Source: Alcanivoracaceae bacterium
Lineage (GTDB): Bacteria; Pseudomonadota; Gammaproteobacteria; Pseudomonadales; Alcanivoracaceae
Assembly: GCA_023146255.1 (NCBI GenBank)
Contig: JAGLCJ010000001.1
Location: 1 to 64,000, forward strand
DNA: 64,000 nt
Direction: 5' to 3'
The notes beneath the pieces are model-generated. The model was not told the DNA's origin. It saw only the letters and a program-made list of their open reading frames with translations, and did not search any database. This document shows, piece by piece, positions 36,123 to 44,769 of this stretch (the first letter of the stretch is position 1; each line of letters opens with the position of its first letter). Made by a program: the position numbers and the translations under genes.

Positions 36123-37423
36123 AGATTCGTCGCCTCGATACCCGTTTGGAAAACTTTGCCGCCGAGCTTGCCGCGCTGACCGCATGGAGCGAAGAGCGCG
36201 ATGCCGAAGTGTCAGTCAAAGTCGCTGATATCATTCGCGCCGTGCGCCGCGATGGCGACGCCGCCGTGCTGGAATTTACCAACCGCTTTGATCGCCGTGA
36301 TGCGCAGTCGGTCGCCGCACTGGAAATCAGCCATGAGCGCATGCAGCAATCGCTGAATGCCATCCCCAAAGCGCAGCGCGAAGCGCTGGAAGCCGCCGCC
36401 GAGCGCGTGACCCGCTACCACGAAAAGCAGAAACAGGATTCCTGGAGTTACCGCGAAGCCGACGGCACCCTGCTCGGCCAGCAGGTCACTGCTCTGGACC
36501 GCGCCGGCATTTATGTGCCCGGCGGCAAGGCAGCCTATCCAAGCTCGGTGCTGATGAATGCGCTGCCGGCCAAAGTCGCCGGCGTGCCGGAAATTATTAT
36601 GGTGTCGCCGGCGCCAGGCGGTGAACTGAATGACACCGTGCTGGCCGCTGCCGCCATCGCTGGCGTTGATCGCTTCTTTACCGTTGGCGGCGCTCAGGCT
36701 GTTGCCGCGCTGGCCTATGGCACGCAGAGCATTCCCGGTGTCGACAAGATTGTTGGCCCGGGCAATATCTGGGTGGCGGAAGCCAAGCGTCAGGTATTCG
36801 GCAAGGTCGGTATCGACATGATTGCCGGGCCGTCAGAAATTCTGGTGGTCTGCGACGGCAAAACCGATCCGGACTGGATCGCCATGGATCTGTTTTCGCA
36901 GGCGGAACATGACGAGGAAGCGCAAGCCATTCTGGTGTCGCAGGACGCCGGCTTTATTAACGCCGTTGGCGCCAGCATGCAGCGCTTGCTGGTGACCATG
37001 GATCGCGCCGACATTATCCGCACCTCCATGACCAACCGCGGCGCCATGATTCTGGCTCGCGACCTGAACGACTGCTTCGACGTGGTTAACCGGATCAGCC
37101 CGGAACACCTGGAGCTGTCGCTCGACAACGCCGAAGACTGGGCGAAAAAAGTACGCCATGCCGGCGCCATTTTTCTTGGCCGGCATACCCCGGAAGCGCT
37201 TGGCGATTACTGCGCTGGCCCCAATCACGTGCTGCCCACGTCCGCTACCGCACGCTTCTCGTCACCGCTGGGCGTGTATGACTTCCAGAAGCGCAGCTCG
37301 CTGATCGGCTGTTCGCCGGCCGGTGCTTCATCGCTGGCGAAAATTGCCTCCGTGCTGGCGCGCAGTGAAGGCCTGGATGCCCACGCCCGCTCGGCGGAAT
37401 ATCGACTTCTCGATCAGGAGTAA
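36119..37423 (+). CDS. hisD: Histidinol dehydrogenase
   Basis: Last two oxidations of histidine synthesis, zinc- and NAD-dependent. The 434 residues include the signature region (AGPSEILVV, SQAEHDEEAQ) and the catalytic Glu/His pair in SPEHLEL. The start overlaps the hisG stop as ATGA. Confidence 0.97.
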   Translation: MKIRRLDTRLENFAAELAALTAWSEERDAEVSVKVADIIRAVRRDGDAAVLEFTNRFDRRDAQSVAALEISHERMQQSLNAIPKAQREALEAAAERVTRYHEKQKQDSWSYREADGTLLGQQVTALDRAGIYVPGGKAAYPSSVLMNALPAKVAGVPEIIMVSPAPGGELNDTVLAAAAIAGVDRFFTVGGAQAVAALAYGTQSIPGVDKIVGPGNIWVAEAKRQVFGKVGIDMIAGPSEILVVCDGKTDPDWIAMDLFSQAEHDEEAQAILVSQDAGFINAVGASMQRLLVTMDRADIIRTSMTNRGAMILARDLNDCFDVVNRISPEHLELSLDNAEDWAKKVRHAGAIFLGRHTPEALGDYCAGPNHVLPTSATARFSSPLGVYDFQKRSSLIGCSPAGASSLAKIASVLARSEGLDAHARSAEYRLLDQE

Positions 37424-37429
37424 TGGCCG

Positions 37430-38488
37430 GTGAGCCGTTTCTGGAGCCCCTTCGTTCACGATCTGGTGCCGTACGTGCCGGGCGAACAGCCGAAGCTTTC
37501 CCGCTTGGTGAAACTGAACACCAACGAGAATCCCTATGGCCCGTCGCCGCGCGCGCTGGAAGCGATTCGCAACGCCACCGATGACGGCCTGAAGCTGTAC
37601 CCGGATCCGGACTCGTCTGTTCTGAAGCAGGCCATTGCCAACTATTACTCGGTCGACACCAGTCAGGTGTTTGTCGGCAACGGTTCCGACGAAGTGCTGG
37701 CGCACCTGTTTCTCGGTTTTTTCAAACAGGACAAGCCGCTGCTGTTTCCCGATATCACCTACAGCTTCTACAAGGTGTATTGCGGCCTGTATCAGATCGA
37801 CTATCAGACCATCGCGCTGGCGGACGATTTCAGTATTGATCTGAATGCCTTCCCGGCGAGCAACGGCGGCATCATCTTCCCGAATCCGAATGCGCCCACC
37901 GGCATGCCGTTGCCGCTGGCCGAGATCGAAGCGCTGCTGCAACGCAACACCGAATCGCTGGTAGTGGTGGACGAGGCCTATGTCGACTTTGGTGCCGACA
38001 CCGCCATCACTCTGGTCAATCGCTACCCGAACCTGCTGGTGACGCAGACGCTGTCCAAATCCCGCTCACTGGCCGGCATGCGTATCGGTCTGGCAGTAGG
38101 GCAGGCGCCACTGATCGAAGCGCTGGAGCGGATCAAGAACAGTTTCAACTCCTACCCGCTCGACAAGCTCGCCATTGTCGCCGGCGCCGCCGCCTTCGAA
38201 GATAAAGCCTGGTTCCGCGATACCTGTCAGAAAGTTATCGACAGCCGCGAGCAAGTGCGCGAGGGCCTGACACAACGCGGCTTTAACGTACTGCCGTCGG
38301 CCGCCAACTTTGTTTTTGCCCGCCACAACTTCCTCAACGGTGCCGATCTGGCCACCGCCCTGCGCAAGCATGGCGTGATCGTCCGCCACTTCAGCAAGCC
38401 TGAACGGATCAGTGATTTCCTACGCATTACCATCGGGACGCCGGAGCAGAATCAGGCGTTGTTTGAGGCGCTGGACGCTGAGCTTTGA
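37430..38488 (+). CDS. hisC: Histidinol-phosphate aminotransferase
   Basis: PLP-dependent class II aminotransferase, 352 residues. The PLP-binding Lys is K210 in SKSRSLAGMRIG, and the substrate/PLP loops NENPYGPSP and NAPTGMPLP are present. The GTG start follows hisD by 6 bp. As in Pseudomonas, hisG-hisD-hisC follow murA rather than forming a complete his operon. Confidence 0.96.
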   Translation: MSRFWSPFVHDLVPYVPGEQPKLSRLVKLNTNENPYGPSPRALEAIRNATDDGLKLYPDPDSSVLKQAIANYYSVDTSQVFVGNGSDEVLAHLFLGFFKQDKPLLFPDITYSFYKVYCGLYQIDYQTIALADDFSIDLNAFPASNGGIIFPNPNAPTGMPLPLAEIEALLQRNTESLVVVDEAYVDFGADTAITLVNRYPNLLVTQTLSKSRSLAGMRIGLAVGQAPLIEALERIKNSFNSYPLDKLAIVAGAAAFEDKAWFRDTCQKVIDSREQVREGLTQRGFNVLPSAANFVFARHNFLNGADLATALRKHGVIVRHFSKPERISDFLRITIGTPEQNQALFEALDAEL

Positions 38489-38539
38489 GGGTTATTGCTG
38501 GCCTATTGTCAGGCAACGTGTGCTCAGGTGGCGATCACG

Positions 38540-38570
38540 AATAACCCAACCGTCGGATGGTCGGGTTATT
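38540..38570. terminator. Stem-loop between convergent hisC and SDR genes
   Basis: AATAACCC at 38540 pairs with GGGTTATT ending at 38570, extended to 12 bp with one mismatch. There is no long T-run. Its place between two convergent genes fits a shared weak terminator. Confidence 0.4.
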
Positions 38571-39471
38571 CCCGCCCATCCTCCTTCACCACCTCCGCCA
38601 ACGCCTCCGCAAACGGTCGATTCCTGAACCCCAGATCTTTTTCCGCCTTGCTGTTATCGGTGCGGATTCTCACCGGCATCGGCACTGACAGAATCATCGG
38701 GCCCTTGCCGCGGGCGCGCACCACCTCACGCAGGAAACTGCCGATCTGCTGGCTGTCGCCGCCGACGTTGTAGGCCTTGTTGATGGATTTGTCGTTGGCC
38801 ACGGCATTGACGGTGGCGTCGGCGACGTCGCCGGCGTAAACCAGCGGGAAGCTGATGCTGGGCATCACGATCACCGGCAGTTTCAGTGCCTTGTAGACCA
38901 TGTCCATGGTGTTCGGGTCGCGGGCGCCGTAGACGGCGCTGGGGCGCACGGTGGTCAGTTGCAGTTCGAGCTCGCGGGCCAGCTGCCAGGCCAGGTCTTC
39001 GCTGATCTGTTTGGTGGCGCGGTAGGTGCCGCCCTTGCGATTTTTGCCGTCCAGCTGTGGCCAGCTTTCGTCCATGGGCGAGAAGATCGACCATTTGTAG
39101 ATACCAAAGGTGCTGACATGGACGATACGTTTGACGCCAGTCTTGTGGGCGGCCTCAAACACATTGCGGGTGCCTTCGACGTTGGCCTTTTCATGAGCCT
39201 GCCAGGCGCTGAAGCCCTTTGTGGCGACATACATGGCGGCGTTGGAGATGATTGCATCGCACCCCTTGAAGGCGGCTTCCAGCGAGGCCGGGTCGGTCAG
39301 GTCGGCCTTGCGGAACTCGACGCCTTCTTCGGCGAGGAAAGCTGCTTTGGAGGGTGCGCGCACGACGCCGACCACGTGGGCGCCAGCGGCTAGCAGGCTG
39401 CGGCAAAGGTAGGCGCCAATCATGCCGCTGGCGCCGGTGACGGCGACGGTTTTGCCCTGCAGATTCGTCAT
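38566..39471 (-). CDS. NAD(P)-dependent epimerase/dehydratase-type SDR
   Basis: Extended short-chain dehydrogenase of 301 residues with an N-terminal Rossmann motif TGASGMIG (12-19). Active-site residues are S120, Y150 and K154 (YRATK). The sequence resembles 3-beta-hydroxysteroid dehydrogenase or dihydroflavonol reductase-like proteins; the substrate is unknown. AGGAG precedes ATG 39471. It sits between hisC and algW, which are neighbours in Pseudomonas, so it looks like an insertion into a conserved block. Confidence 0.85.
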   Translation of the reverse strand: MTNLQGKTVAVTGASGMIGAYLCRSLLAAGAHVVGVVRAPSKAAFLAEEGVEFRKADLTDPASLEAAFKGCDAIISNAAMYVATKGFSAWQAHEKANVEGTRNVFEAAHKTGVKRIVHVSTFGIYKWSIFSPMDESWPQLDGKNRKGGTYRATKQISEDLAWQLARELELQLTTVRPSAVYGARDPNTMDMVYKALKLPVIVMPSISFPLVYAGDVADATVNAVANDKSINKAYNVGGDSQQIGSFLREVVRARGKGPMILSVPMPVRIRTDNSKAEKDLGFRNRPFAEALAEVVKEDGRE

Positions 39472-39582
39472 GTTGGTCTCCTGATCCGGTTGTGATCGTG
39501 AATCCTAGTCGGGCTGCAGGGAGCGGACTATGACCGCAGGGCACGCGGCGCCCGGATATCCCGTCACATTAATGGCGCATGC

Positions 39583-40680
39583 TCAGTTCACCATCGGCGG
39601 CCGCGTACCAATAACCACCTGCAGGTCCAGCGCCTCGCGGTTGCGAATGACATTCAGGGTCATGTTGGTGCCTGGCTTGGTGCCGGCAATGATGTTCATG
39701 GATTCGTAGCCGTCCTGCACCGGTTTGCCGTCGATGCCGACCAGCACATCACCGGCGCGCAAGCCGCCTTTATGGGCCGGGCTGGTGCGCACCACTTCGG
39801 AAATCAGTCCACCACGCACTTCATCCAGGCCGAAGGTGGTGGCCAGATTCGGGGTGATGTCCTGCACGGTGACGCCGAGCCAGCCACGAATCACCCGGCC
39901 GTGTTCGATCAGGTCATTCATCACCGCTTTTGCCACCGAGGTCGGCGTGGCAAAGCCGATACCTTGCCAGCTGCCGTCACTGGACAGGATCGCTGTGTTG
40001 ATACCGATCAGATTGCCGCGGGTGTCGATCAGTGCTCCGCCGGAGTTGCCGCGGTTAATCGCGGCATCGGTCTGGATAAAGTTCTCGAACGTGGCGATGC
40101 CCAGATGGCTGCGGCCGGTGGCGCTGACAATGCCCATCGACACGGTCTGGCCGACGCCCAGCGGATTGCCGATCGCCAGCACTACATCGCCGACGTCGAC
40201 CGGGCTGCCGTTGCCAAGGCGAATCACCGGCAGCTTGTCGAGCGGGATTTTCAGTAGCGCGAGATCGGTTTCCGGGTCGGAGCCCACCAGTTGCGCCACC
40301 GCTTCGCGGCCGTCTCGCAGGGCCACCAGAATTTCGTCGGCACCCTGAACCACATGGTTACTGGTCAGCAGATAGCCCTTGTCGGAAACAATCACACCGG
40401 AACCGAGGCTGGACAGTAGCCGCTCGCGACGTGGCTCCTCAAGAAAACGGTTGAGCAGCTCGTCGTCACTGTCCGGGGTGTCGCGCAGCACCACCTGAGT
40501 GGTGTAGATATTCACCACCGCCGGCGCTGCCCGGTTAACCGCGGTGGAGTAGGTTTGCGCCGGGCGCTGCAGCGGGTTGTAGCCGCTGGCGCCGGGACCG
40601 AGCTCATACCACCACAGGACGGCCAGACCGACAACGATGCCGGCCAGCACGGGGCCGGCAAAGAAGCGTACCAGTTTCAT
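39583..40680 (-). CDS. algW: AlgW/DegS-type periplasmic serine protease
   Basis: S1C (HtrA) protease of 365 residues with one N-terminal membrane anchor (about 8-26), a trypsin-like domain and a single PDZ domain (about 265-355). The triad is H109 (SNHVVQG), D139 (ETDLALL) and S213 (GNSGGAL). Family knowledge: DegS/AlgW senses misfolded porins through PDZ and cuts the anti-sigma factor to start the sigma-E response. One PDZ domain plus the anchor separates it from DegP/MucD. The symbol rests on that architecture and the hisC-algW-nif3 context. Confidence 0.9.
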   Translation of the reverse strand: MKLVRFFAGPVLAGIVVGLAVLWWYELGPGASGYNPLQRPAQTYSTAVNRAAPAVVNIYTTQVVLRDTPDSDDELLNRFLEEPRRERLLSSLGSGVIVSDKGYLLTSNHVVQGADEILVALRDGREAVAQLVGSDPETDLALLKIPLDKLPVIRLGNGSPVDVGDVVLAIGNPLGVGQTVSMGIVSATGRSHLGIATFENFIQTDAAINRGNSGGALIDTRGNLIGINTAILSSDGSWQGIGFATPTSVAKAVMNDLIEHGRVIRGWLGVTVQDITPNLATTFGLDEVRGGLISEVVRTSPAHKGGLRAGDVLVGIDGKPVQDGYESMNIIAGTKPGTNMTLNVIRNREALDLQVVIGTRPPMVN

Positions 40681-40731
40681 CTGTGGTCCTGTTTCCGGGT
40701 CTTGTCAGGTGTGTAAACTGCGGGAGTCTAG

Positions 40732-40769
40732 CAGATGGCGACTGGCGGGCTAAATCACCCGGCCATCTG
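40732..40769. promoter_or_regulatory. Inverted repeat between divergent algW and nif3-type genes
   Basis: CAGATGGC (40732-40739) is complementary to GCCATCTG (40762-40769) with 22 bases between. It lies in the 124-bp divergent region that must contain both promoters. An operator role is inference. Confidence 0.25.
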
Positions 40770-40804
40770 AATTCACCGCCTGTCTGGCCTGTGCTGGAGG
40801 AATC

Positions 40805-41563
40805 ATGATCAAACGGGACGCCATGCTGGCGGCACTGGATGCCGAATTGCAAACTGCGCGCTTCAAGGATTACTGCCCGAATGGCCTGCAGGTCGAGGGC
40901 CGCGAGCAGATTCGCCGCATTATCACCGGGGTGACCGCCTGCCAGGCGCTGCTGGATGCGGCATTGGTGGAGGAGGCCGATGCGGTGCTGGTCCATCACG
41001 GCTACTTCTGGCGCGGCGAGGATGAGCGCGTCCGCGGCATCAAGCGCCAGCGCCTGCAGACCCTGTTGAAGCATGATCTGAACCTGTTTGCCTATCACCT
41101 GCCGCTGGATGTGCACCCGCTTCTGGGCAATAACGCGACTCTGGCGGCCCGGCTCGATTTCACCGTGAGCGGCGGGCTGGAGCCTGACAATCCGCTGTCG
41201 GTGGGCCTGCAGGGCGCATTGCCGGAGGTGATGACGGCGGCGGAGCTGGCCGCCCATATCGAGGACCGGCTCGGCCGCGAGGTAATGCATATCGGTGATC
41301 CCGGCGACGAGATCGAAACCGTCGGCTGGTGCACCGGCGCCGCCCAGGGCTATATCGAGCGGGCTCAGGCGCTCGGGCTGGATGCCTATATCAGCGGCGA
41401 GATCTCGGAACAGACGGTGCACTTTGCCCGGGAAACCGGAATCCATTATTTTGCCTGCGGCCATCACGCCACCGAACGCTTCGGCGTGCAGGCGCTGGGT
41501 GACTGGCTGGCACAGCGCTACGGCATCGAGCACATTTTTATTGATATTGATAACCCGGTGTAA
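40805..41563 (+). CDS. NIF3/DUF34 family metal-binding protein
   Basis: This 252-residue NIF3-like protein (often labelled GTP cyclohydrolase 1 type 2-like) has metal ligands visible in LVHHGYFW (about 62-69), HLPLDVHP and the C-terminal CGHHATERFG. The family is universal, binds two metals and has no firmly established function. GGAGG lies 4-8 bases before ATG 40805. The Pseudomonas orthologue also lies beside algW. Confidence 0.92.
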   Translation: MIKRDAMLAALDAELQTARFKDYCPNGLQVEGREQIRRIITGVTACQALLDAALVEEADAVLVHHGYFWRGEDERVRGIKRQRLQTLLKHDLNLFAYHLPLDVHPLLGNNATLAARLDFTVSGGLEPDNPLSVGLQGALPEVMTAAELAAHIEDRLGREVMHIGDPGDEIETVGWCTGAAQGYIERAQALGLDAYISGEISEQTVHFARETGIHYFACGHHATERFGVQALGDWLAQRYGIEHIFIDIDNPV

Positions 41564-41593
41564 CGCATCCGGCCTGCCTGTTTCGGGGAATTC

Positions 41594-42475
41594 ATGAAGG
41601 TTCTGGTAATTTATAACCCGGCCGCCGGGGGCGGTCGGGAGAAGCTGTTGCAGCAGTTTCTTGACGCCCTTGATCAGCATGGATTGCACACCGAGGTATA
41701 TCGCACCCGTGCGCCGGGCGACGCCACCGTGTATCTGCGTGGCCGTGACGATCAGGGCGACATGGTCATTGCGGTGGGTGGCGATGGCACCACCAATGAA
41801 GTGATCAATGGTCTTAACCCCGGCGTCCGGCTTGGCATTTTTGCCACCGGCACCGCCAATGTGCTGGGCCAGGAACTGGCTCTGCCGAAGGATCCGCACA
41901 GAGCCGCCGCGGTGATTGCTCAAGGGCGTGCCTTGCCGATCTGGCCGGGCCGGTTGCATGACAAGCGCTTTGTCATGATGGTCGGTATCGGTTACGACGC
42001 CTGGGTGGTTGAAGGCGTCGATCTCGCTCTGAAGCAAAAGATTGGCAAGGGCGCTTATGTGGCGGCGATGCTGGCCAATATCGGTCGTTATGGCAGCCGG
42101 CGCTATCGTGTCCGCATTGATGGCGACGAGCACGATTGCTATTCGCTGATCGTCACCAACGGCCGCTGTTATGGCGGCAGTTTTGTGCTGTCGCAGCAGG
42201 CCGATATCAGTCAGCCGCGTTTTCAGGTGCTGCTGTTCCAGCGGCCGGGACGCTGGACCCTGATTCGCACGCTGTTGCACCTGCCACTGGGCAGAATCGA
42301 ACGCGCCAAGGGAGTGCTGTCGCTGCCGGCAACGCAGGTCGAGGTGCTGATGCAAGCGAATGAACCGGTGCAGGCCGACGGCGACCTGACCGGTTTTTTG
42401 CCAGCCTCACTGCAGGTGGACAGCGAGCCGGTGCCGGTTCAGGTGGCCGAATCGGTCTGGCACCGTTATCAGTGA
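41594..42475 (+). CDS. Diacylglycerol kinase family lipid kinase
   Basis: A 293-residue YegS/BmrU-type kinase with the catalytic-domain nucleotide loop GGDGTTNEVINGL (about 61-73) and the N-terminal VIYNPAAGGG. Family members phosphorylate diacylglycerol, phosphatidylglycerol or sphingoid lipids; the substrate here is undetermined. It starts 30 bp after the NIF3 gene and converges with the TonB receptor, ending 5 bp from it. Confidence 0.88.
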   Translation: MKVLVIYNPAAGGGREKLLQQFLDALDQHGLHTEVYRTRAPGDATVYLRGRDDQGDMVIAVGGDGTTNEVINGLNPGVRLGIFATGTANVLGQELALPKDPHRAAAVIAQGRALPIWPGRLHDKRFVMMVGIGYDAWVVEGVDLALKQKIGKGAYVAAMLANIGRYGSRRYRVRIDGDEHDCYSLIVTNGRCYGGSFVLSQQADISQPRFQVLLFQRPGRWTLIRTLLHLPLGRIERAKGVLSLPATQVEVLMQANEPVQADGDLTGFLPASLQVDSEPVPVQVAESVWHRYQ

Positions 42476-42480
42476 CCTGA

Positions 42481-44706
42481 TCAGAAACGGCCTTCCAGCA
42501 CGATGCTGGCATGCCGGCCGCTGCCGGCCAGATACGGCAGCAGCGGGTCGGTGCTGCTGCGGCCGGCAACGGCTGACCAGTCGTAGTAGTGCTTGTCGGT
42601 GAGATTGAAAATGCCGCCGCGCACGGTCCAGCGGTTGCCCAGCCGGTAATCTGCGGTCAGGTCATGCACGCTGTAACCATCCGGCTTGAATGGTGTGGTG
42701 ACACTGTCATCCACACGCCTGTGCTGGCGTACCAGCGTGCTGATGGTGCGGACTGACCAGGCGGCATCGCGAGGTGCCCAGTTCAGGGCAATCACCGCTT
42801 TCGGCGGGCCGACATCGGTCAGCGGTTCGTCGTTGCTGCGATTGACACCGCGCAGCCACTCGGCACCGAGCTCGACAGACCAGTCCGGAAACGCCGATAG
42901 CGGTTGCCGGTAACGAAGTTCGGCGCCGTAAATGCGCGCTTCGTTAATGTTGATCGACTGGAAGATGCGGGTCACCGGCGTGGTTGAATTGTCCACCGCC
43001 ACCAGCGCTCTACTCTGGATAAAGTCATCGTAGTGGTTATCGAACAGGGCCAGATTAAAGCCGCGACCTTGCTGTTCCATGCGAATGCCAATTTCATAGC
43101 TTTCGCTGGTTTCCGGCTTCAGATCCGGGTTCGGCAGACTGATGGCGATGCCACCTGGCGTATCAATGTTCAGCGCCAGATTGACGTCACTGGCCGGCGG
43201 CGCCCGAAAGCCCTGGGCATATTGGGCGTAGGCAGACCAGCCATCACCCAGCGGCCAGCGCAGACCGAGATTGCCGGTAACTCGATCGTGATCCTGATCG
43301 ATCAGGGCGACATCGGCACTGCCATTCTCCAGCACCAGATCGCGTTCGCTGCGCAGTTGCTGAAAATCGTAGCGCACGCCGGGAATGACGATCAGAGGTG
43401 AGCCGGGCAGGCGGATTTCATCGTTCAGATAGAGACCGGCATTGACGGTATCGGTGATGGGAAAATCGCGCAGCGGAAAGGTTTCGCCCAGCATCACATT
43501 GGTTTGCGAGTCGTCGTCAAGATTGATCTGCAGGCCATCACGTTGCTGTACCAGCTTGCCGGCTTGCACATCAATGCCGAGGCCGATCAGGTGATCAGTG
43601 CCGAGCAGTACGCGATCCTGCTGCATATCCATGCCGATGCCGTGCACGCTCTGCTGGTAACTGAATCGACGTTGCAACAGCAGCGGCGGCGTCGCCAGCG
43701 CCCGGGTTTCACGAGTGTTCTGCTCGACCTCACTTTGCTGGGTATAGACGCGCCAGGCCATTCGAGTAAAGTCGCCGGGCAGCCATTCGTGATGCAGGCT
43801 GGCCCGCCAGCGTGACTGACTGTCGTCGGTGACCATCTCGGTGGTGTTGGCAAAGCGACCGGTGCCGAGAATGGCGCGAATGTCGGTGTTCTGGCGTACT
43901 TCGTCGACATCCAGTGTCATGGTGACAGTGGAACTGTTGCCGAAACGGCTCTGCTGCTTCAACAACGCGGAATGATGGTTGCGGTCACTGCGATCGAGTT
44001 TGCTGCTGTCAGGCATCTCGGATGGTTCGCGCTCATTTTGCTGGCGTGCGCCGAGTGCAACCAGAAAGCCGTTCTGTTCGTTGCGCCAGGCACTTTGCCC
44101 GGCAATAAAACGAGCGTCACGATCACCGCGGTAACCGCTGAGCAGGCGCTGGGCGTTATCGTGGCCATCCGCGACCAGATCGGCCGGCGACAGCGTGTGC
44201 ATCGACACCACCCCGCCAAGTGCCTGGCTACCGTACAACACGGATGCCGGGCCGCGCAGGATTTCTACCCGGCTGATCATGCCGACATCAAGGTAATCCC
44301 GGCCGCTATCGGCGTAGGAGCCGACAAAGAAGCGATCAGCAATCGGAATCTGGTCGATCAGGGTCAGCACGCGATTGCCGCCGATGCCGCGGATGCGAAA
44401 TCCGCCGGCACCGAAACGCGTGTCACCGGCATCGACACTGACGCCGGGTTCCTCGCGAACCAGGTCGGCTATGTCGATGATCTGGCGCTGCTGAATATCC
44501 TCTTCAGTAATCAGTGAAACCGTGCTGGCAACATCGGTGATGGTTCGCGGATGGCGCGTGCCAACCACAACCACCGGCGCCAGATGAGTGACATTCTGAT
44601 TATCCGGGTTTGCATCATTCTGTTGGCTATAACCGGGAAGGCTGATACCGATTAATACAGCTGACAGGGCAAACAATAAAAGCGGTGAAACCGGCAGGAG
44701 CTTCAT
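42481..44706 (-). CDS. TonB-dependent outer-membrane receptor, heme-type
   Basis: This is a 741-residue TonB receptor: signal peptide (about 1-27), plug domain (about 45-160, VVVVGTRHPRTITDV to RILRGPASVLYGSQALGG-like) and 22-strand barrel ending in a C-terminal Phe. It has the FRAP box (GFRAPPASD) and an NPDL box (LPNPDLKPETS), features of heme/hemoglobin receptors. The C-terminal HYYDWS resembles those receptors as well. GGAG lies 7 bases before ATG 44706. It starts only 63 bp after the nitrite reductase stop on the same strand, so co-transcription is likely. The substrate could be heme, another metal chelate or another tetrapyrrole. Confidence 0.85.
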   Translation of the reverse strand: MKLLPVSPLLLFALSAVLIGISLPGYSQQNDANPDNQNVTHLAPVVVVGTRHPRTITDVASTVSLITEEDIQQRQIIDIADLVREEPGVSVDAGDTRFGAGGFRIRGIGGNRVLTLIDQIPIADRFFVGSYADSGRDYLDVGMISRVEILRGPASVLYGSQALGGVVSMHTLSPADLVADGHDNAQRLLSGYRGDRDARFIAGQSAWRNEQNGFLVALGARQQNEREPSEMPDSSKLDRSDRNHHSALLKQQSRFGNSSTVTMTLDVDEVRQNTDIRAILGTGRFANTTEMVTDDSQSRWRASLHHEWLPGDFTRMAWRVYTQQSEVEQNTRETRALATPPLLLQRRFSYQQSVHGIGMDMQQDRVLLGTDHLIGLGIDVQAGKLVQQRDGLQINLDDDSQTNVMLGETFPLRDFPITDTVNAGLYLNDEIRLPGSPLIVIPGVRYDFQQLRSERDLVLENGSADVALIDQDHDRVTGNLGLRWPLGDGWSAYAQYAQGFRAPPASDVNLALNIDTPGGIAISLPNPDLKPETSESYEIGIRMEQQGRGFNLALFDNHYDDFIQSRALVAVDNSTTPVTRIFQSININEARIYGAELRYRQPLSAFPDWSVELGAEWLRGVNRSNDEPLTDVGPPKAVIALNWAPRDAAWSVRTISTLVRQHRRVDDSVTTPFKPDGYSVHDLTADYRLGNRWTVRGGIFNLTDKHYYDWSAVAGRSSTDPLLPYLAGSGRHASIVLEGRF

Positions 44707-44769
44707 CAATATTCTCCGTCGCAAAACAGCGAGGGTGGTGCAGGCACCACCCTTCATCCGCTTTTCAGT

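Noticed and set aside
38489..38565. A fourth copy of the structured element after hisC
   Set aside because: There is a stem-loop but none of the core, flank or TCCM hairpins.
40604..42355. Long open frame (583 codons) on the minus strand
   Set aside because: It is antisense to the NIF3 and lipid-kinase genes, has no recognisable domain, and arises from GC-rich third-position bias.
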